From: Candidatus Halobonum tyrrellensis G22 | Lineage (GTDB): Archaea > Halobacteriota > Halobacteria > Halobacteriales > Haloferacaceae | Assembly: GCF_000495475.1 (NCBI RefSeq) | Contig: NZ_ASGZ01000013.1 | Span: 1 to 64,000, forward strand | Length of the DNA stretch: 64,000 nucleotides | Reading direction: 5' to 3' | Shown here: positions 52,450 to 61,674 of the stretch, piece after piece | Position numbering within the stretch: position 1 is the first letter of the stretch | How the letters are laid out: each line of letters starts with the position of its first letter | The notes under the pieces: generated by a model | Database searches by the model: none | What the model was told of the DNA's origin: nothing | The model's input: the letters and a program-made list of their open reading frames with translations, nothing else | Translations under genes and position numbers: made by a program

Positions 52450-52736
52450 GGGTTGGAGTGACCGATTGGCAGTCTTCGGACAGTCCGTGGTTGGGCCGAC
52501 GGAAGGCATAAAGCTTCCCAAAGAAATCGACCGACGCGGCCGCGTACGGGCGGAACGAGACGCACTGCGTTCGACGCCTGCGCTTAAAAGTATCGCGGAA
52601 TCGGTCGGGAGGCTGACGCGGGTGCTCCGACGAACGTGACGCGGTCGAGCGGAGAACGGGAACCGATCGGCGAGAGAGAACCGTCGCGTCGGGTCGCGGG
52701 TCGGCGCCGACCCGCGACCCGTCGACCCCGGACGGA
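52450..52736 (-). promoter_or_regulatory. gap with possible internal promoter before atpK
   Basis: This 287-base stretch within the ATP synthase cluster has no gene. It contains two TATA-like boxes on the minus strand, ACTTTTAAGC around 52582-52591 and GCTTTATGC at 52507-52515. The second lies 58-66 bases before the atpK ATG. An internal promoter, or an mRNA processing site, would let the ring subunit be made in excess. Confidence 0.45.
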
Positions 52737-54992
52737 CTACTCCGAGGTGGTGTGTTCGCGTTCGTAGCCGAGCGGTTCGTACTCGGCGCCGCCGCCGTCG
52801 AAGAACTTCGAGAAGAACTCGTAGTACTCCAGACGCACGGCCTGCAGGCCGGCGGACGTGACCCCCAGGACGAGCACGATCAGGTGCCCGAACAGCAGGA
52901 TCAGGATGCCGCCGACGACGGCGGCCGCGCCGCCGTGGACCAGGCCGCCGAACATGATCTCGGTCACCTCGTGGCCGTGGTGCATCGCGCCGACTTCGGG
53001 CATCTCCGAGAGCGCGAAGTGCCACTCGGCCTCCGACCCCTCGCCGGTGACGTACACGCCGAAGAACAGGAGGTTGACGACGAACGCCATCCCCGCCTTC
53101 GCGAGCAGCACCGCCGCCAGCCGGGTGTACGACAGGCCGTTGACGAACACCTGGAGGAACAGCGCCTCGATGGCCTCGCCCCACTCGCCCGACATCCAGA
53201 TCAGCACCAGTCCGAGGAGGAACGCGCCGAACCCGAGCTGGCCGACGAGCACCGAGAAGCCGTCGAAGCCGAGCGCGATCGGTTGGCCGTCGAAGACGCT
53301 GAAGATGAACGCCGGTTTCGAGCCGCCGAGGAAGCCGCTGAGCACGAACACCCAGAAGCCGTTGAGCATCAGCAGCCACGAGCCGCTCTCGAGCATCGCG
53401 TCCTTCAGGCCGTGGAACTCGTAGTTCTCGGCGAAGCTGAACACGTAGCCCACGTCGAGGTGGACGACGCTGGCGACGATGCTGAGGACGAGCCACGCGG
53501 TCGCCCAGTCCGAGTAGTACGGCTGGAGCCCCTTGTGGATCGGCGGGCTCATCCCGAGCGCTCCCTCCCAGAAGTAGGTGGCGACCAGGTGGAGTCCGAA
53601 CACCTCGCCGTAGAGCACGCCGAACAGCATCGTGAACAGGCCGGCGAAGACGGTGACCCCGCCCATGCTCTTGAACGCGTCCGAGTCGAAGTTGCTGTAG
53701 AGGAACGCCCCGATGAGCGTGTACAACAGCCCGTAGCCGAGGTCGCCGATCATGAACCCGAAGAACAGCGGGAACGTCAAGAACAGGACGATGCTCGGGT
53801 CGAACTCGGAGTACTTCGGCCGACCGACCGCGCGCACCAACACCTCGAACGGCCGAACCAGCCCGGGGTTGTCCTGAACCACCGGCGGGTCGTCGTTCCG
53901 CATCACGACCGGCCCGCCCGAGCCGTCGGCGACCGCCCGCTGTGGCTCCTCCTCCTCCTCGTCCGGCTGCTCCTCGCGGTCGGACGACGCCTCGGCGGTC
54001 GACGGCGGGACGTCCTCGCGGAGTTGGACCGCGCCGTCGGAGCCGAACGCGGCCCGCTCTAGCTCCTCGACTTCGACGTGCGAGCCGACCGCGTCCTGGA
54101 TGGCCGACGCGAACTCGGTGTAGCGCTCGGTCGGGATCCACCCCTCGGCGACGAACGCGTTCTCCGTCGTCGCGAAGGAGAGCGGCGCCTCCGCCCGCTG
54201 GACCTCGATGGTGAGTCGCTCTTCGACCGCGAGCAGGAACTTCGCGGTGTCCATCCGGACCGTCTCGAGTTCGTCCTCGACGTCGTCGAGGTCCGACTCG
54301 ATCCGCTGGCGTTCCGCCTCTATCTCCTGGAGGTGGTCCTCGGGGCTGACCCGCGACCCCTCGACCGTCGGCACCTCGTAGGTGGTGAACTCCACGCCGA
54401 CGAGCACGTCCGAGAGCGCGTCGGCGTCGGCATCCGTTTCGAGGTACGCGAACACGCCGAGCACGTCGTCGCCCGAGAGCAGTTCGTAGTTGACGACCTC
54501 CTCGGCGTCGACGAGCGCGCGTTCCACCTCGTCGCGGTCACCCTCGCCGACGGCGACCGCGAGCGTGTCGTACCCCTGCAGCAGGTCGAGGTCGACCCCG
54601 AGGTCGGCGAACGGCGCGACCGCGTCGGCGCGCTCTTCGACCTCGCGCAGCCGGTCGCGGAGCTCGTCGCGCCGGTCGTCGAGCCGGTTCACCCGGTCGC
54701 GGACCTCGTCGAGTTCCTCGTCGAGCGCCTCGTCGGTGACGACCCACGGCTGGCCCTCCTCGTCGGCGGCGTCTTCGATGCCGAGGATCGACTGGATCGA
54801 CCGGACCGTCACCAGCTTGTCCGCGGCGTCCTCGGCGCCCTCGGCGGGCTGGCCGGGGTCGAACCCCGCCCACGAGTCGTCGTAGTCGGTGACGTGGAGC
54901 TGGTGGAGGTCGTACACCGTCCCGATGACCTCGTCCATCACCCGCTTCGATCCCGTCACCGAGACCTTGCTCATTCGCTCAGGTCTGAGCAT
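52737..54992 (-). CDS. atpI: A-type ATP synthase subunit I (a-subunit)
   Basis: A 751-residue protein. The N-terminal half (about 1-390) is cytoplasmic with long coiled coils (DEVRDRVNRLDDRRDELRDRLREVEERADAV) and a Glu-rich low-complexity insert (EEQPDEEEEEPQ). The C-terminal half has about seven to eight spans, with FLTFPLFFGFMIGDLGYGLLY and the half-channel region around LSYTRLAAVLLAKAGMAFVV, whose Arg faces the ring carboxylate. MLRPERMSKVSV is the expected N-terminus, so ATG 54992 is kept; it overlaps atpH by 14 bases. Confidence 0.96.
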   Translation of the reverse strand: MLRPERMSKVSVTGSKRVMDEVIGTVYDLHQLHVTDYDDSWAGFDPGQPAEGAEDAADKLVTVRSIQSILGIEDAADEEGQPWVVTDEALDEELDEVRDRVNRLDDRRDELRDRLREVEERADAVAPFADLGVDLDLLQGYDTLAVAVGEGDRDEVERALVDAEEVVNYELLSGDDVLGVFAYLETDADADALSDVLVGVEFTTYEVPTVEGSRVSPEDHLQEIEAERQRIESDLDDVEDELETVRMDTAKFLLAVEERLTIEVQRAEAPLSFATTENAFVAEGWIPTERYTEFASAIQDAVGSHVEVEELERAAFGSDGAVQLREDVPPSTAEASSDREEQPDEEEEEPQRAVADGSGGPVVMRNDDPPVVQDNPGLVRPFEVLVRAVGRPKYSEFDPSIVLFLTFPLFFGFMIGDLGYGLLYTLIGAFLYSNFDSDAFKSMGGVTVFAGLFTMLFGVLYGEVFGLHLVATYFWEGALGMSPPIHKGLQPYYSDWATAWLVLSIVASVVHLDVGYVFSFAENYEFHGLKDAMLESGSWLLMLNGFWVFVLSGFLGGSKPAFIFSVFDGQPIALGFDGFSVLVGQLGFGAFLLGLVLIWMSGEWGEAIEALFLQVFVNGLSYTRLAAVLLAKAGMAFVVNLLFFGVYVTGEGSEAEWHFALSEMPEVGAMHHGHEVTEIMFGGLVHGGAAAVVGGILILLFGHLIVLVLGVTSAGLQAVRLEYYEFFSKFFDGGGAEYEPLGYEREHTTSE

Positions 54993-55311
54993 GTACCGCC
55001 TCCTCGAACCGCGTCAACGCGAGCTCGACCGCCTCGTCGGTGTGCTCGTGCGCCTCGTCCGCGAGTTCGGCCCGCTCGGTGTGGCCGTCCGCGATGATCT
55101 GCTCGCGCTCCCGCTCGATCTCCTCGCGAGCCTGTTCCAGCCGTTGTTCCTCCATCTCGTCGGCTTCGCGCTCCGCTTCGGCGACGATCTCGTCGGCCTC
55201 CGAGCGGGCCTCCGAGATGCGCTCCTCGCGGTCGGCCTCCGCCGCGGCGACGATCTCTTTCGCCTCGGCTTCGGCCTCCTTGACGCGTTCGAGAACTTCG
55301 GGTCTCGGCAT
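54979..55311 (-). CDS. atpH: A-type ATP synthase subunit H
   Basis: A 110-residue, almost fully helical protein of Ala/Glu/Arg heptads (EVLERVKEAEAEAKEIVAAAEADREERISEA ...), the coiled-coil partner of subunit E in the peripheral stalk. It is the first gene of the operon. ATG 55311 is chosen as the N-terminus PRPEVLERVKEAE matches the family; upstream residues in frame are shadow-like. A TATA box lies 33-41 bases upstream, giving a leader of about 10 bases. Confidence 0.92.
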   Translation of the reverse strand: MPRPEVLERVKEAEAEAKEIVAAAEADREERISEARSEADEIVAEAEREADEMEEQRLEQAREEIEREREQIIADGHTERAELADEAHEHTDEAVELALTRFEEAVHAQT

Positions 55312-55343
55312 AGGTGTTCGTCGTTCGTGGGTTGTGCCACCTG

Positions 55344-55352
55344 CGTATAAGG
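55344..55352 (-). promoter_or_regulatory. TATA box of the ATP synthase operon
   Basis: The minus strand reads CCTTATACG, 33-41 bases before the atpH ATG. It is the only strong box in the upstream gap for this operon. Confidence 0.6.
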
Positions 55353-55669
55353 TGTTTGCGGAAGGCGGCGGCCACGAACCGCCGGGCGGCCGCGACCTGC
55401 CGGGGGTCACGCTCCGCTCGCCGGTCGGCCGCGCGGAGGCGCACACCGCCGGCCGGACGACCAAGTTCCCACCCGTTCCGGTCCGAGCGCTCGGCCGCGC
55501 CGGACGCGTCGTCGCGGGCCACCGCGCGGGCTGTCACGGGCCGCCGCGCGCCGTCGCGGACACGCGGGTCGCATCGGGTTAGCACGAACGTGCATATATC
55601 AGGGGTTCGATCCGCCCTCTGCGGGGTACTATCACCACCCATACGCAAGACTGCCGTCCGAAGACCGAA
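55353..55669. other. divergent intergenic region atpH / purine permease
   Basis: Between the atpH TATA box and the permease TATA box there is no supportable gene. Sequence from 55360 to 55580 is GC-rich with Arg/Pro shadow frames. An AT-rich patch GTGCATATATCAGG occurs at about 55590-55603 and could be a regulator site or a distal promoter for the permease. Confidence 0.4.
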
Positions 55670-55679
55670 CCCTTAAGAG
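55670..55679 (+). promoter_or_regulatory. TATA box of the purine permease gene
   Basis: CCCTTAAGAG lies 22-31 bases before ATG 55701, fitting a leaderless transcript. Confidence 0.6.
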
Positions 55680-55700
55680 ACGAATACACATGCGTGCCGT

Positions 55701-57113
55701 ATGGCGCTCAGGGACACCTTCGCGCTCGCCGACCGCGACACCGACGTCTCGACCGAGATCAGGGCCGGCATCACCACGTTCCTCACGATGAGCTACATCG
55801 TCGTGGTCAACCCGAGCATCCTCGTCGGGCTACCCGAGGGCGCGGAGGGCGGCCCGAAACCCGGGATCATCCTTGGCAACTACTCGTACGCGGAGACGGT
55901 CCAGATGGTCGCGGTGGTGACGCTGCTGTCGGCCGCGGTGGCGACGCTCGTGATGGCGGTGTACGCCGACCGGCCGTTCGGGCAGGCGCCCGGTCTCGGA
56001 CTCAACGCCTTCTTCGCGTTCACCGTCGTCGGCGCGCTGGGCGTCCCGTGGCGGACCGCCCTCGCCGCCGTCGTGGTCGAGGGGGTCGTCTTCGTCCTCC
56101 TGACCGCCGTCGGCGCCCGCGAGTACATCATCCGCGCGTTCCCCGAACCCGTCAAGTTCGCGGTCGGTACCGGTATCGGCCTGTTCCTCGCGATCATCGG
56201 ACTGGAGGCGATGGGCATCGTCGTCGACGACCCCTCGACGCTGGTCACGCTCGGGGCGGTGGCGTCGGACCCGGTGGCGATCCTCTCGGTGCTCGGGCTG
56301 TTCTTCACGTTCATGCTGTACGCCCGCGGCGTCCGGGGCGCGATCATCCTCGGTATCCTGCTCACGTCGGCGGCGGGGTACGCGCTCACCGCGTCCGGGG
56401 TCGTCGCCCCGAGCGCCGGTCTCACGGGGGACCTCTCGGCGGGCGCGACGTACGACATCTCGCCGCTGGTCGGGGCGTTCGTCGCCGGCTTCGAAGGGGT
56501 CGACGCGTTCACGTTCGCGCTGGTGGTGTTCACGTTCTTCTTCGTCGACTTCTTCGACACCGCGGGCACGCTCACGGGCGTCTCGCAGGCCGCGGGCTTC
56601 CTCGACGAGGAGGGGAACCTCCCCGACATCGACCGGCCGCTGATGGCCGACGCCGTCGGGACGACGGTCGGCGGGATGCTCGGCACGTCGACGGTGACGA
56701 CGTACGTCGAGTCGGCGACCGGCGTCGAGGAGGGCGGCCGGACCGGCCTGACCGCGCTCGTGGTGGGGCTGCTGTTCCTCGTCTCGCTCGCGTTCGTCCC
56801 GCTGGCGGCGTGGATCCCGCAGTACGCCTCCCACATCGCGCTGGTCGTCATCGGGGTCGTGATGCTCCGGAACGTCGTCGAGGTGGCGTGGGACGACCTC
56901 ACCGCCGCCATCCCCGCCGGGCTGACGGTGCTCGTGATGCCGTTCACCTACTCCATCTCGTACGGCATCGCGGCGGGCATCGTCTCGTACCCGGTGGTGA
57001 AACTCGCCGCCGGCCGCGCCGACGAGACCCGGCCGGGCCACTGGGCGCTCGCGGCCGCGTTCGTCGTCTACTTCGTCGTCCGGACCGGCGGCTTCCTCGC
57101 GGCGAACGTCTGA
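55701..57113 (+). CDS. NCS2 family purine permease (AzgA-like, guanine/hypoxanthine)
   Basis: A 470-residue transporter with 14 helices expected. It contains FLTMSYIVVVNPSIL at the N-terminus, the half-helix motif GQAPGLGLNAFFAFTVV, KFAVGTGIGLFLAIIGLEAMGI, and FFFVDFFDTAGTLTGVSQAAGFLDEEGNLP, all typical of the AzgA branch that imports hypoxanthine, guanine or adenine with H+. The GTSTVTTYVESATGVEEGGRTGLTA stretch is also diagnostic. Phosphoribosyltransferase-fold genes (gfcR, pyrE) lie within 5 kb, but no cotranscription is evident. Confidence 0.93.
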   Translation: MALRDTFALADRDTDVSTEIRAGITTFLTMSYIVVVNPSILVGLPEGAEGGPKPGIILGNYSYAETVQMVAVVTLLSAAVATLVMAVYADRPFGQAPGLGLNAFFAFTVVGALGVPWRTALAAVVVEGVVFVLLTAVGAREYIIRAFPEPVKFAVGTGIGLFLAIIGLEAMGIVVDDPSTLVTLGAVASDPVAILSVLGLFFTFMLYARGVRGAIILGILLTSAAGYALTASGVVAPSAGLTGDLSAGATYDISPLVGAFVAGFEGVDAFTFALVVFTFFFVDFFDTAGTLTGVSQAAGFLDEEGNLPDIDRPLMADAVGTTVGGMLGTSTVTTYVESATGVEEGGRTGLTALVVGLLFLVSLAFVPLAAWIPQYASHIALVVIGVVMLRNVVEVAWDDLTAAIPAGLTVLVMPFTYSISYGIAAGIVSYPVVKLAAGRADETRPGHWALAAAFVVYFVVRTGGFLAANV

Positions 57114-57210
57114 GCCGGGCGACCCGTCGGCGTCCCGTCCGCCGAGTCTGGACCGGCCGCGCCGCGTCGAAGCGCAAGAGTTTCACCGACCGCTCCCCCC
57201 GGAGCGGACG

Positions 57211-58632
57211 ATGGCGCTCACCTCCCAGTCCGGTCGGTGGGCCGCGCGCACGCTCGCGCTCATCTGCGTGCTCGGCCTGGTCGCGCCCGCCGCCGTACAG
57301 GCGGTCGGTCCCGACCGGGGCGACACCGCGGCGTCGGTCGGCCGCCAGGCCGGGGCGGTCACCGACCCGGCCAACGGGACGACCGTCGTCTCGATACAGG
57401 GGTTCCACTTCGAGGGGCAAGGCTCGACCAAGAAGCCCGCGGGTCTCGTCGGCGTCGGACCGCGGGGGTCGACCCTCTGGGAGCTCGACGGCACCAAGCG
57501 GGGCGCGACGTGGTTCTACGACGTCGACCCGCTCTCGAACGGCAACCTGCTCGTCGTCTCGACCACCCCGCTCGGCACCGTCGTCTTCGAGTTGAACCCC
57601 GAGACGCGCGAACGAGTGTGGGAACAGCAGTTCGACATCCGCGACACCCACGACGTCGACATGCTCCCCAACGGGAACCTGCTCGTCGCCAACATGCGCA
57701 ACTGGAACGAGTCGGCCGGCCGGAGCGACGACCGCCTGTTCGTCTACAACCGCACGACCGACGAGGTGGAGTGGGAGTGGTACTTCCGCAACCACTACCC
57801 CGCGTCGACCGACGGCGGCTACGCGGAGGACTGGAGCCACGTCAACGACGTCGACCGGATCGCCGAGGGCCGCTACCTCGTCTCGCCGCGCAACTTCGAC
57901 CAGGTGATCGTCGTCGACCGCTCGACCGGGGAGATCACCGAACGCCTCGGGAGCGACGGGAACTACGACGTGCTCTACGAGCAGCACAACCCCGACTGGC
58001 TGGTGTCGGAGTCGGGCGACCCCACGATACTGGTCGCCGACTCCGAGAACGACCGCGTCGTCGAGTACGCGCTCCGCGACGGCGAGTGGACCGAGGTCTG
58101 GGAGGTGGGCGTCGGCGGCGGGCTGTCGTGGCCGCGCGACGCCGACCGCCTCCCCAACGGCAACACGCTGATCACCGATTCGCTCAACCACCGGGTGATC
58201 GAGGTCACCCCGCGCGGCGAGATCGTGTGGGAGTACTACGCGACGTGGGGACCGTACGAGGCCGAACGGGTCGCCCACGGCGGCGGGTCGAACGGCCCGA
58301 CGATGGCCGACCTGAACGCCTCGGGGAGCTACGAGCTGTCGGGGAGCGCGGGTCTCACGCCCGGCACCGGCGACGGCCTCACGTTCCCCGCGGCGGTCCA
58401 AGAGGTGTTCGCGGGCACGCCGCTCGACACCGCCGCCGCCGGGTTCGCGGTCCAGTGGTCGCACGTCGTCCCGTGGATCCGCCCGGTGTGGATGGGGAGT
58501 TGGGCGTTCGCGGGGCTGGCGTGCGCGCTGCTCGTCGGTCTCTGCTGGGGGGCGGCCGAACTCGTGGCCGCGCGCGACCGGGTGGTCGGCGCGCTCCGCC
58601 GGGCGGGTCGGCGGGTCCGGACGACCCGGTGA
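57211..58632 (+). CDS. arylsulfotransferase-like beta-propeller protein, exported
   Basis: A 473-residue protein. An N-terminal signal-like helix (TLALICVLGLVAPAAVQAV) and a C-terminal membrane span (WAFAGLACALLVGLCWGAAELV) flank a six-bladed propeller with blades such as DTHDVDMLPNGNLLVANMRNW and DRLPNGNTLITDSLNHRVIEVTPRGEIVWEY. The layout matches the arylsulfotransferase (ASST) family. The conserved His pairs (TTHD-like DTHD, DWSHVNDV, EQHN) needed for sulfate transfer are present. Haloarchaeal members are outer-surface, membrane-bound proteins; the sulfate acceptor is unknown. Confidence 0.86.
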   Translation: MALTSQSGRWAARTLALICVLGLVAPAAVQAVGPDRGDTAASVGRQAGAVTDPANGTTVVSIQGFHFEGQGSTKKPAGLVGVGPRGSTLWELDGTKRGATWFYDVDPLSNGNLLVVSTTPLGTVVFELNPETRERVWEQQFDIRDTHDVDMLPNGNLLVANMRNWNESAGRSDDRLFVYNRTTDEVEWEWYFRNHYPASTDGGYAEDWSHVNDVDRIAEGRYLVSPRNFDQVIVVDRSTGEITERLGSDGNYDVLYEQHNPDWLVSESGDPTILVADSENDRVVEYALRDGEWTEVWEVGVGGGLSWPRDADRLPNGNTLITDSLNHRVIEVTPRGEIVWEYYATWGPYEAERVAHGGGSNGPTMADLNASGSYELSGSAGLTPGTGDGLTFPAAVQEVFAGTPLDTAAAGFAVQWSHVVPWIRPVWMGSWAFAGLACALLVGLCWGAAELVAARDRVVGALRRAGRRVRTTR

Positions 58633-58674
58633 GCGGTCGACCCGGGCGGGTCCGACCGCTCGGACGGCACGGGC

Positions 58675-59388
58675 TTACTCGAACGACGCGAGCGCGCCGA
58701 CCGGCGCGTCGGTGAGTTCGCGCGCGCGGTCGATCCCCTCGACGCCGGCGGCGATGAGCGCGAACACGCCGACCACCTCGGCGTCGGCCTGAGCGGCGAT
58801 GTCGAGGAGGAGTTCCTGCGTCTCGCCCGACCGGATCAGGTCGTCGACGACGAGCACCCGCTCGCCCGCGTCGACGGCGCCCGCGGGCAGGTAGTAGGTG
58901 AGTTCGATCCCCGACGCCAGCCGCTGGCGCGACTCGATGAACTCCTCGACGGCCGTCTCCTTCGACTTCTTGGCGTACGCCACGCGGGCGTCGAAGTGGC
59001 TCGCCATCGCCGCCCCGAGCGTGATGCCGTCCGTCGCCGCCGTCAACACCACGTCGGGCGTCTCGAACCCCAGCGACTCGGCGGCGACGGGCGCGACCAG
59101 GTCGAGGAACGGCTGGTCGAAGACGACGCCGGAGTTGTCGACGTACCCCTCGTCGTCGAACGCGACGCGGGCTTCGAGCTCGGCCGCCAGCGTCTCGCGG
59201 CCGACGCCGCCGACCACCTCGTTCGCCCGCTCGGCGCCCGGCAGGACGTGCCCGTTGACGTAGCGGTTCAGGTCGCCCGCCGGGAGTCCGGTCAGCGCCG
59301 CGAGTTCGTCGTACGTCCGCGTCTCCTTGAGCGTCCGCAACACCGCGACCGCCCGCAACTGGAGGGCGGCCTTCTCGGCCCGGTTCAT
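58675..59388 (-). CDS. gfcR: transcription regulator GfcR (HTH-phosphoribosyltransferase fusion)
   Basis: A 237-residue protein. Residues about 1-70 are a helix-turn-helix (LRTLKETRTYDELAALTGLPAGDLNRYVNGHVLPG). The rest is a PRTase fold with VVLTAATDGITLGAAMA and the PRPP-loop variant VLVVDDLIRSGETQELLL. In Haloferax GfcR activates genes of sugar breakdown, using a sugar-linked metabolite as signal. Enzymes of the same pathway, pgk and gap, are encoded in this window, though whether they are targets is unknown. ATG 59388 begins the typical MNRAEKAALQLRAV. Confidence 0.9.
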   Translation of the reverse strand: MNRAEKAALQLRAVAVLRTLKETRTYDELAALTGLPAGDLNRYVNGHVLPGAERANEVVGGVGRETLAAELEARVAFDDEGYVDNSGVVFDQPFLDLVAPVAAESLGFETPDVVLTAATDGITLGAAMASHFDARVAYAKKSKETAVEEFIESRQRLASGIELTYYLPAGAVDAGERVLVVDDLIRSGETQELLLDIAAQADAEVVGVFALIAAGVEGIDRARELTDAPVGALASFE

Positions 59389-59581
59389 TTCCCGGATCCT
59401 CACGGTCGCGCGAGTATGAACACTTCGATACGACCGTCCGCACGAACTAGACAGGTACGTGGGTGTCGGTGCGGGGAGGGCGGTGACGGCAGCGAGGGCG
59501 AGGGAACGCGAGGGTGGCCGTGACAGTGGCGAGAGCGAGGGGGCCGAGGTGATCGGCGGGACCGCCCGCGCGACGTGTCCC

Positions 59582-60181
59582 CTACCGGTCGGCGTCGGCC
59601 AGCAGGTCGGAGGCGGTGAGCAGCGCCTCCAACTCGACGCCGTGGTCGGCGAGCAGTTCGCGGGCGCCCTCCTCGCGGTCGACGACGACCAACACCCGGT
59701 CGACGACCGCACCCGCCTCGCGGAGTGCCTCGACGGCGTCGACCGCGGACTGGCCCGTGGTGGCGATGTCCTCCAACACCACCACCGCCTCGCCGTCGGT
59801 CAACTCCCCCTCGATTCGGTTTCCGGTGCCGTACTCCTTCGCCGCTTTGCGCGCGATGACGTACGGCCGCCCGGTCTCCACAGCGGTCGCCGCGACCAGC
59901 GGGACCGCCCCGAGGGCGACGCCCGCGAGTTTCGCGTCGCCGACCCGGTCGGCGAACGCCGCCGCGATGAGTTCCAGGCAGCGAGGGTCGGTCTCGAAGC
60001 GGTACTTGTCGACGTAGTACTCGCTCGTGCCGCCGTGGGAGAGTTCGAACTCGCCGAACAGCACCGCCTCGGCGTCGCGGAGCGCCGCGACCAGGGCGGC
60101 GTCGCCGCCCCGGCCGTCCGCGCTCCCGCCGTCGGCGTCGCCGCTGCCGCCCGCCTCGTCCGCGTCGTCCGGGTTCGTCAT
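59582..60181 (-). CDS. pyrE: orotate phosphoribosyltransferase
   Basis: A 199-residue enzyme that makes orotidine monophosphate for pyrimidine synthesis. It has [67 protein letters not shown] and the PRPP loop [27 protein letters not shown] Gly/Asp-rich leader of about 25 residues precedes the core, longer than in relatives; the true start could lie further in. ATG 60181 is used. It is 193 bases upstream of gfcR on the same strand; that gap contains no gene. Confidence 0.94.
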   Translation of the reverse strand: MTNPDDADEAGGSGDADGGSADGRGGDAALVAALRDAEAVLFGEFELSHGGTSEYYVDKYRFETDPRCLELIAAAFADRVGDAKLAGVALGAVPLVAATAVETGRPYVIARKAAKEYGTGNRIEGELTDGEAVVVLEDIATTGQSAVDAVEALREAGAVVDRVLVVVDREEGARELLADHGVELEALLTASDLLADADR

Positions 60182-60233
60182 CACCGAAGCGGCGGGGTCG
60201 CGGAGCGAAAAACCACCGGTTCCGACGCCGCGC

Positions 60234-60710
60234 TCACTCGGACGCCTCACACCGCTGGACCGCGCTCGCGGGGATGGGCTGGGTCACCTCGTGGGTCAGC
60301 ACCGTCTCCGTCCCCGTCCGCCCCTCGAAGACGACCCGGTAGGTGCTCCCCTGGCGCGGACAGCCGAGCGCCGTCCCCCGCCCGGTGATGCGCGCGACGC
60401 CCGGCGCGCTCCGGGTGTCGTTCCACGGCACGCGCGCGCCGTCGCCGTCGACGACGAACACGCGGTCGGCTGCCGGCAGCGAGCCGTTTGGGTGTTCGAC
60501 GACCACCGCGACGTCGTTGCCGTCGCTCTGGACGGAGGCGACCAGCCCCTCGGGCGGGACCGGACCGCCGATGCCGGTCGCGACGGTGCCCGCGATACCG
60601 GCGACGCAGAGTGTGGTGAGGAGCATGCTCGCCATCGCGATATGTGGGAGCGCCACGCGCACCCGCTCGCGGAGGCTCAGCGTCGCCTCGTCGTCCGTCG
60701 GCCCCCCCAT
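60234..60710 (-). CDS. haloarchaeal protein with one membrane span, unknown function
   Basis: A 158-residue protein. A hydrophilic start ([22 protein letters not shown]) is followed by one span ([26 protein letters not shown]) and an outer domain rich in beta-strands with two Cys (TALGCPRQG and QRCEAS) that could pair. It resembles no family I can name. ATG 60710 was preferred to GTG 60716; a TATA-like CGCTTTAGC is centred about 33 bases upstream. Confidence 0.7.
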   Translation of the reverse strand: MGGPTDDEATLSLRERVRVALPHIAMASMLLTTLCVAGIAGTVATGIGGPVPPEGLVASVQSDGNDVAVVVEHPNGSLPAADRVFVVDGDGARVPWNDTRSAPGVARITGRGTALGCPRQGSTYRVVFEGRTGTETVLTHEVTQPIPASAVQRCEASE

Positions 60711-60849
60711 CGTCACGTCCCGACGGGAGGGGCGTGCCCGCTAAAGCGCGTCGTCCCGGGTATCAAATCTGGGTCTGAGGAGCGAGAGGGCCGACCCCTG
60801 CGGCTCGATCCCGACCGCGTCGCGTCGTTCGGCTCCGCGGGACCCCCCG

Positions 60850-61404
60850 CTACCAGGGTTCGTCCTTCAGCCCGAGCCAGTAGGCGACGGCGTTCGTCCC
60901 GACGTGGAGCAGCGGGGTGACGACGACCACGACCGCGACCCGCGCGAGCGAGAACGTCGCGCCGAACCACGCGGGGGCGAACAGCGCCGCGAGCGCGAGC
61001 GCGCCGACCACGAAGTCGAGTTGGTCGAGCACGGGGAACGCCGCGCCGCGCTCGCGGCCCGTCCGTCGCTTGAGGAACGACGCCGCCACGTCGCCGCACA
61101 TCGCGCCGAACGCCAACCCGACGGCGGCCGCGAGCGGGAACCCCGGGAGGTCGAACCCGACCGCGTCGCCGGCGGCGGGCGCGACGGCGTCGAGCGCGAG
61201 CGCGAGGACGACCCCGACGGCGGTGCCGACGGCCGTGCCGCGCCACGTCTTGCCGTCGCCGAGCAGGCGCCGCCCGTTGAGCGTCCGCCCGCCGTCGATG
61301 GGGCGGCCGCCCCCCGCGAGCACCGCCGCGTTGTTCGGCACGTACGCGGGCAGCATCGCCCACAGCGCCCCCGCGACGAGTTCGAGCGTTCCGAGTCCGG
61401 CCAT
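60850..61404 (-). CDS. carS: CDP-archaeol synthase
   Basis: A 184-residue membrane enzyme that activates di-geranylgeranylglyceryl phosphate with CTP, the step before polar headgroup attachment in archaeal lipids. The DUF46/CarS core is visible: [46 protein letters not shown], then [36 protein letters not shown] with conserved Asp and Lys. About five spans. A TATA box 22-31 bases upstream of ATG 61404 implies a leaderless mRNA. Confidence 0.95.
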   Translation of the reverse strand: MAGLGTLELVAGALWAMLPAYVPNNAAVLAGGGRPIDGGRTLNGRRLLGDGKTWRGTAVGTAVGVVLALALDAVAPAAGDAVGFDLPGFPLAAAVGLAFGAMCGDVAASFLKRRTGRERGAAFPVLDQLDFVVGALALAALFAPAWFGATFSLARVAVVVVVTPLLHVGTNAVAYWLGLKDEPW

Positions 61405-61425
61405 GTCCTCGCCTGCACCGGACCC

Positions 61426-61435
61426 GTGATTAACC
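61426..61435 (-). promoter_or_regulatory. TATA box of carS
   Basis: The minus strand reads GGTTAATCAC, 22-31 bases before ATG 61404. Confidence 0.6.
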
Positions 61436-61674
61436 CCGTGGTCCGCGGCCGCCCCGGCCCGTATTCGACGGGACGCGGCGGAGACGGGGGACGGCTCGGC
61501 CCGTCGGGCGTGAGTGGGGCGGGACAGGGGACGGGTCGGGCGCGGGTCGGCAGGCCGGCGGAGAGCGATGGAGACGGGGGCACGGGCTGGGCGTGAGCGC
61601 GGCGACACCGAACGGGGGTGGGTGGGGTACCCCGACCGCGACACTCAAGAGACGGGGGATCGCAAGGGACGGAC

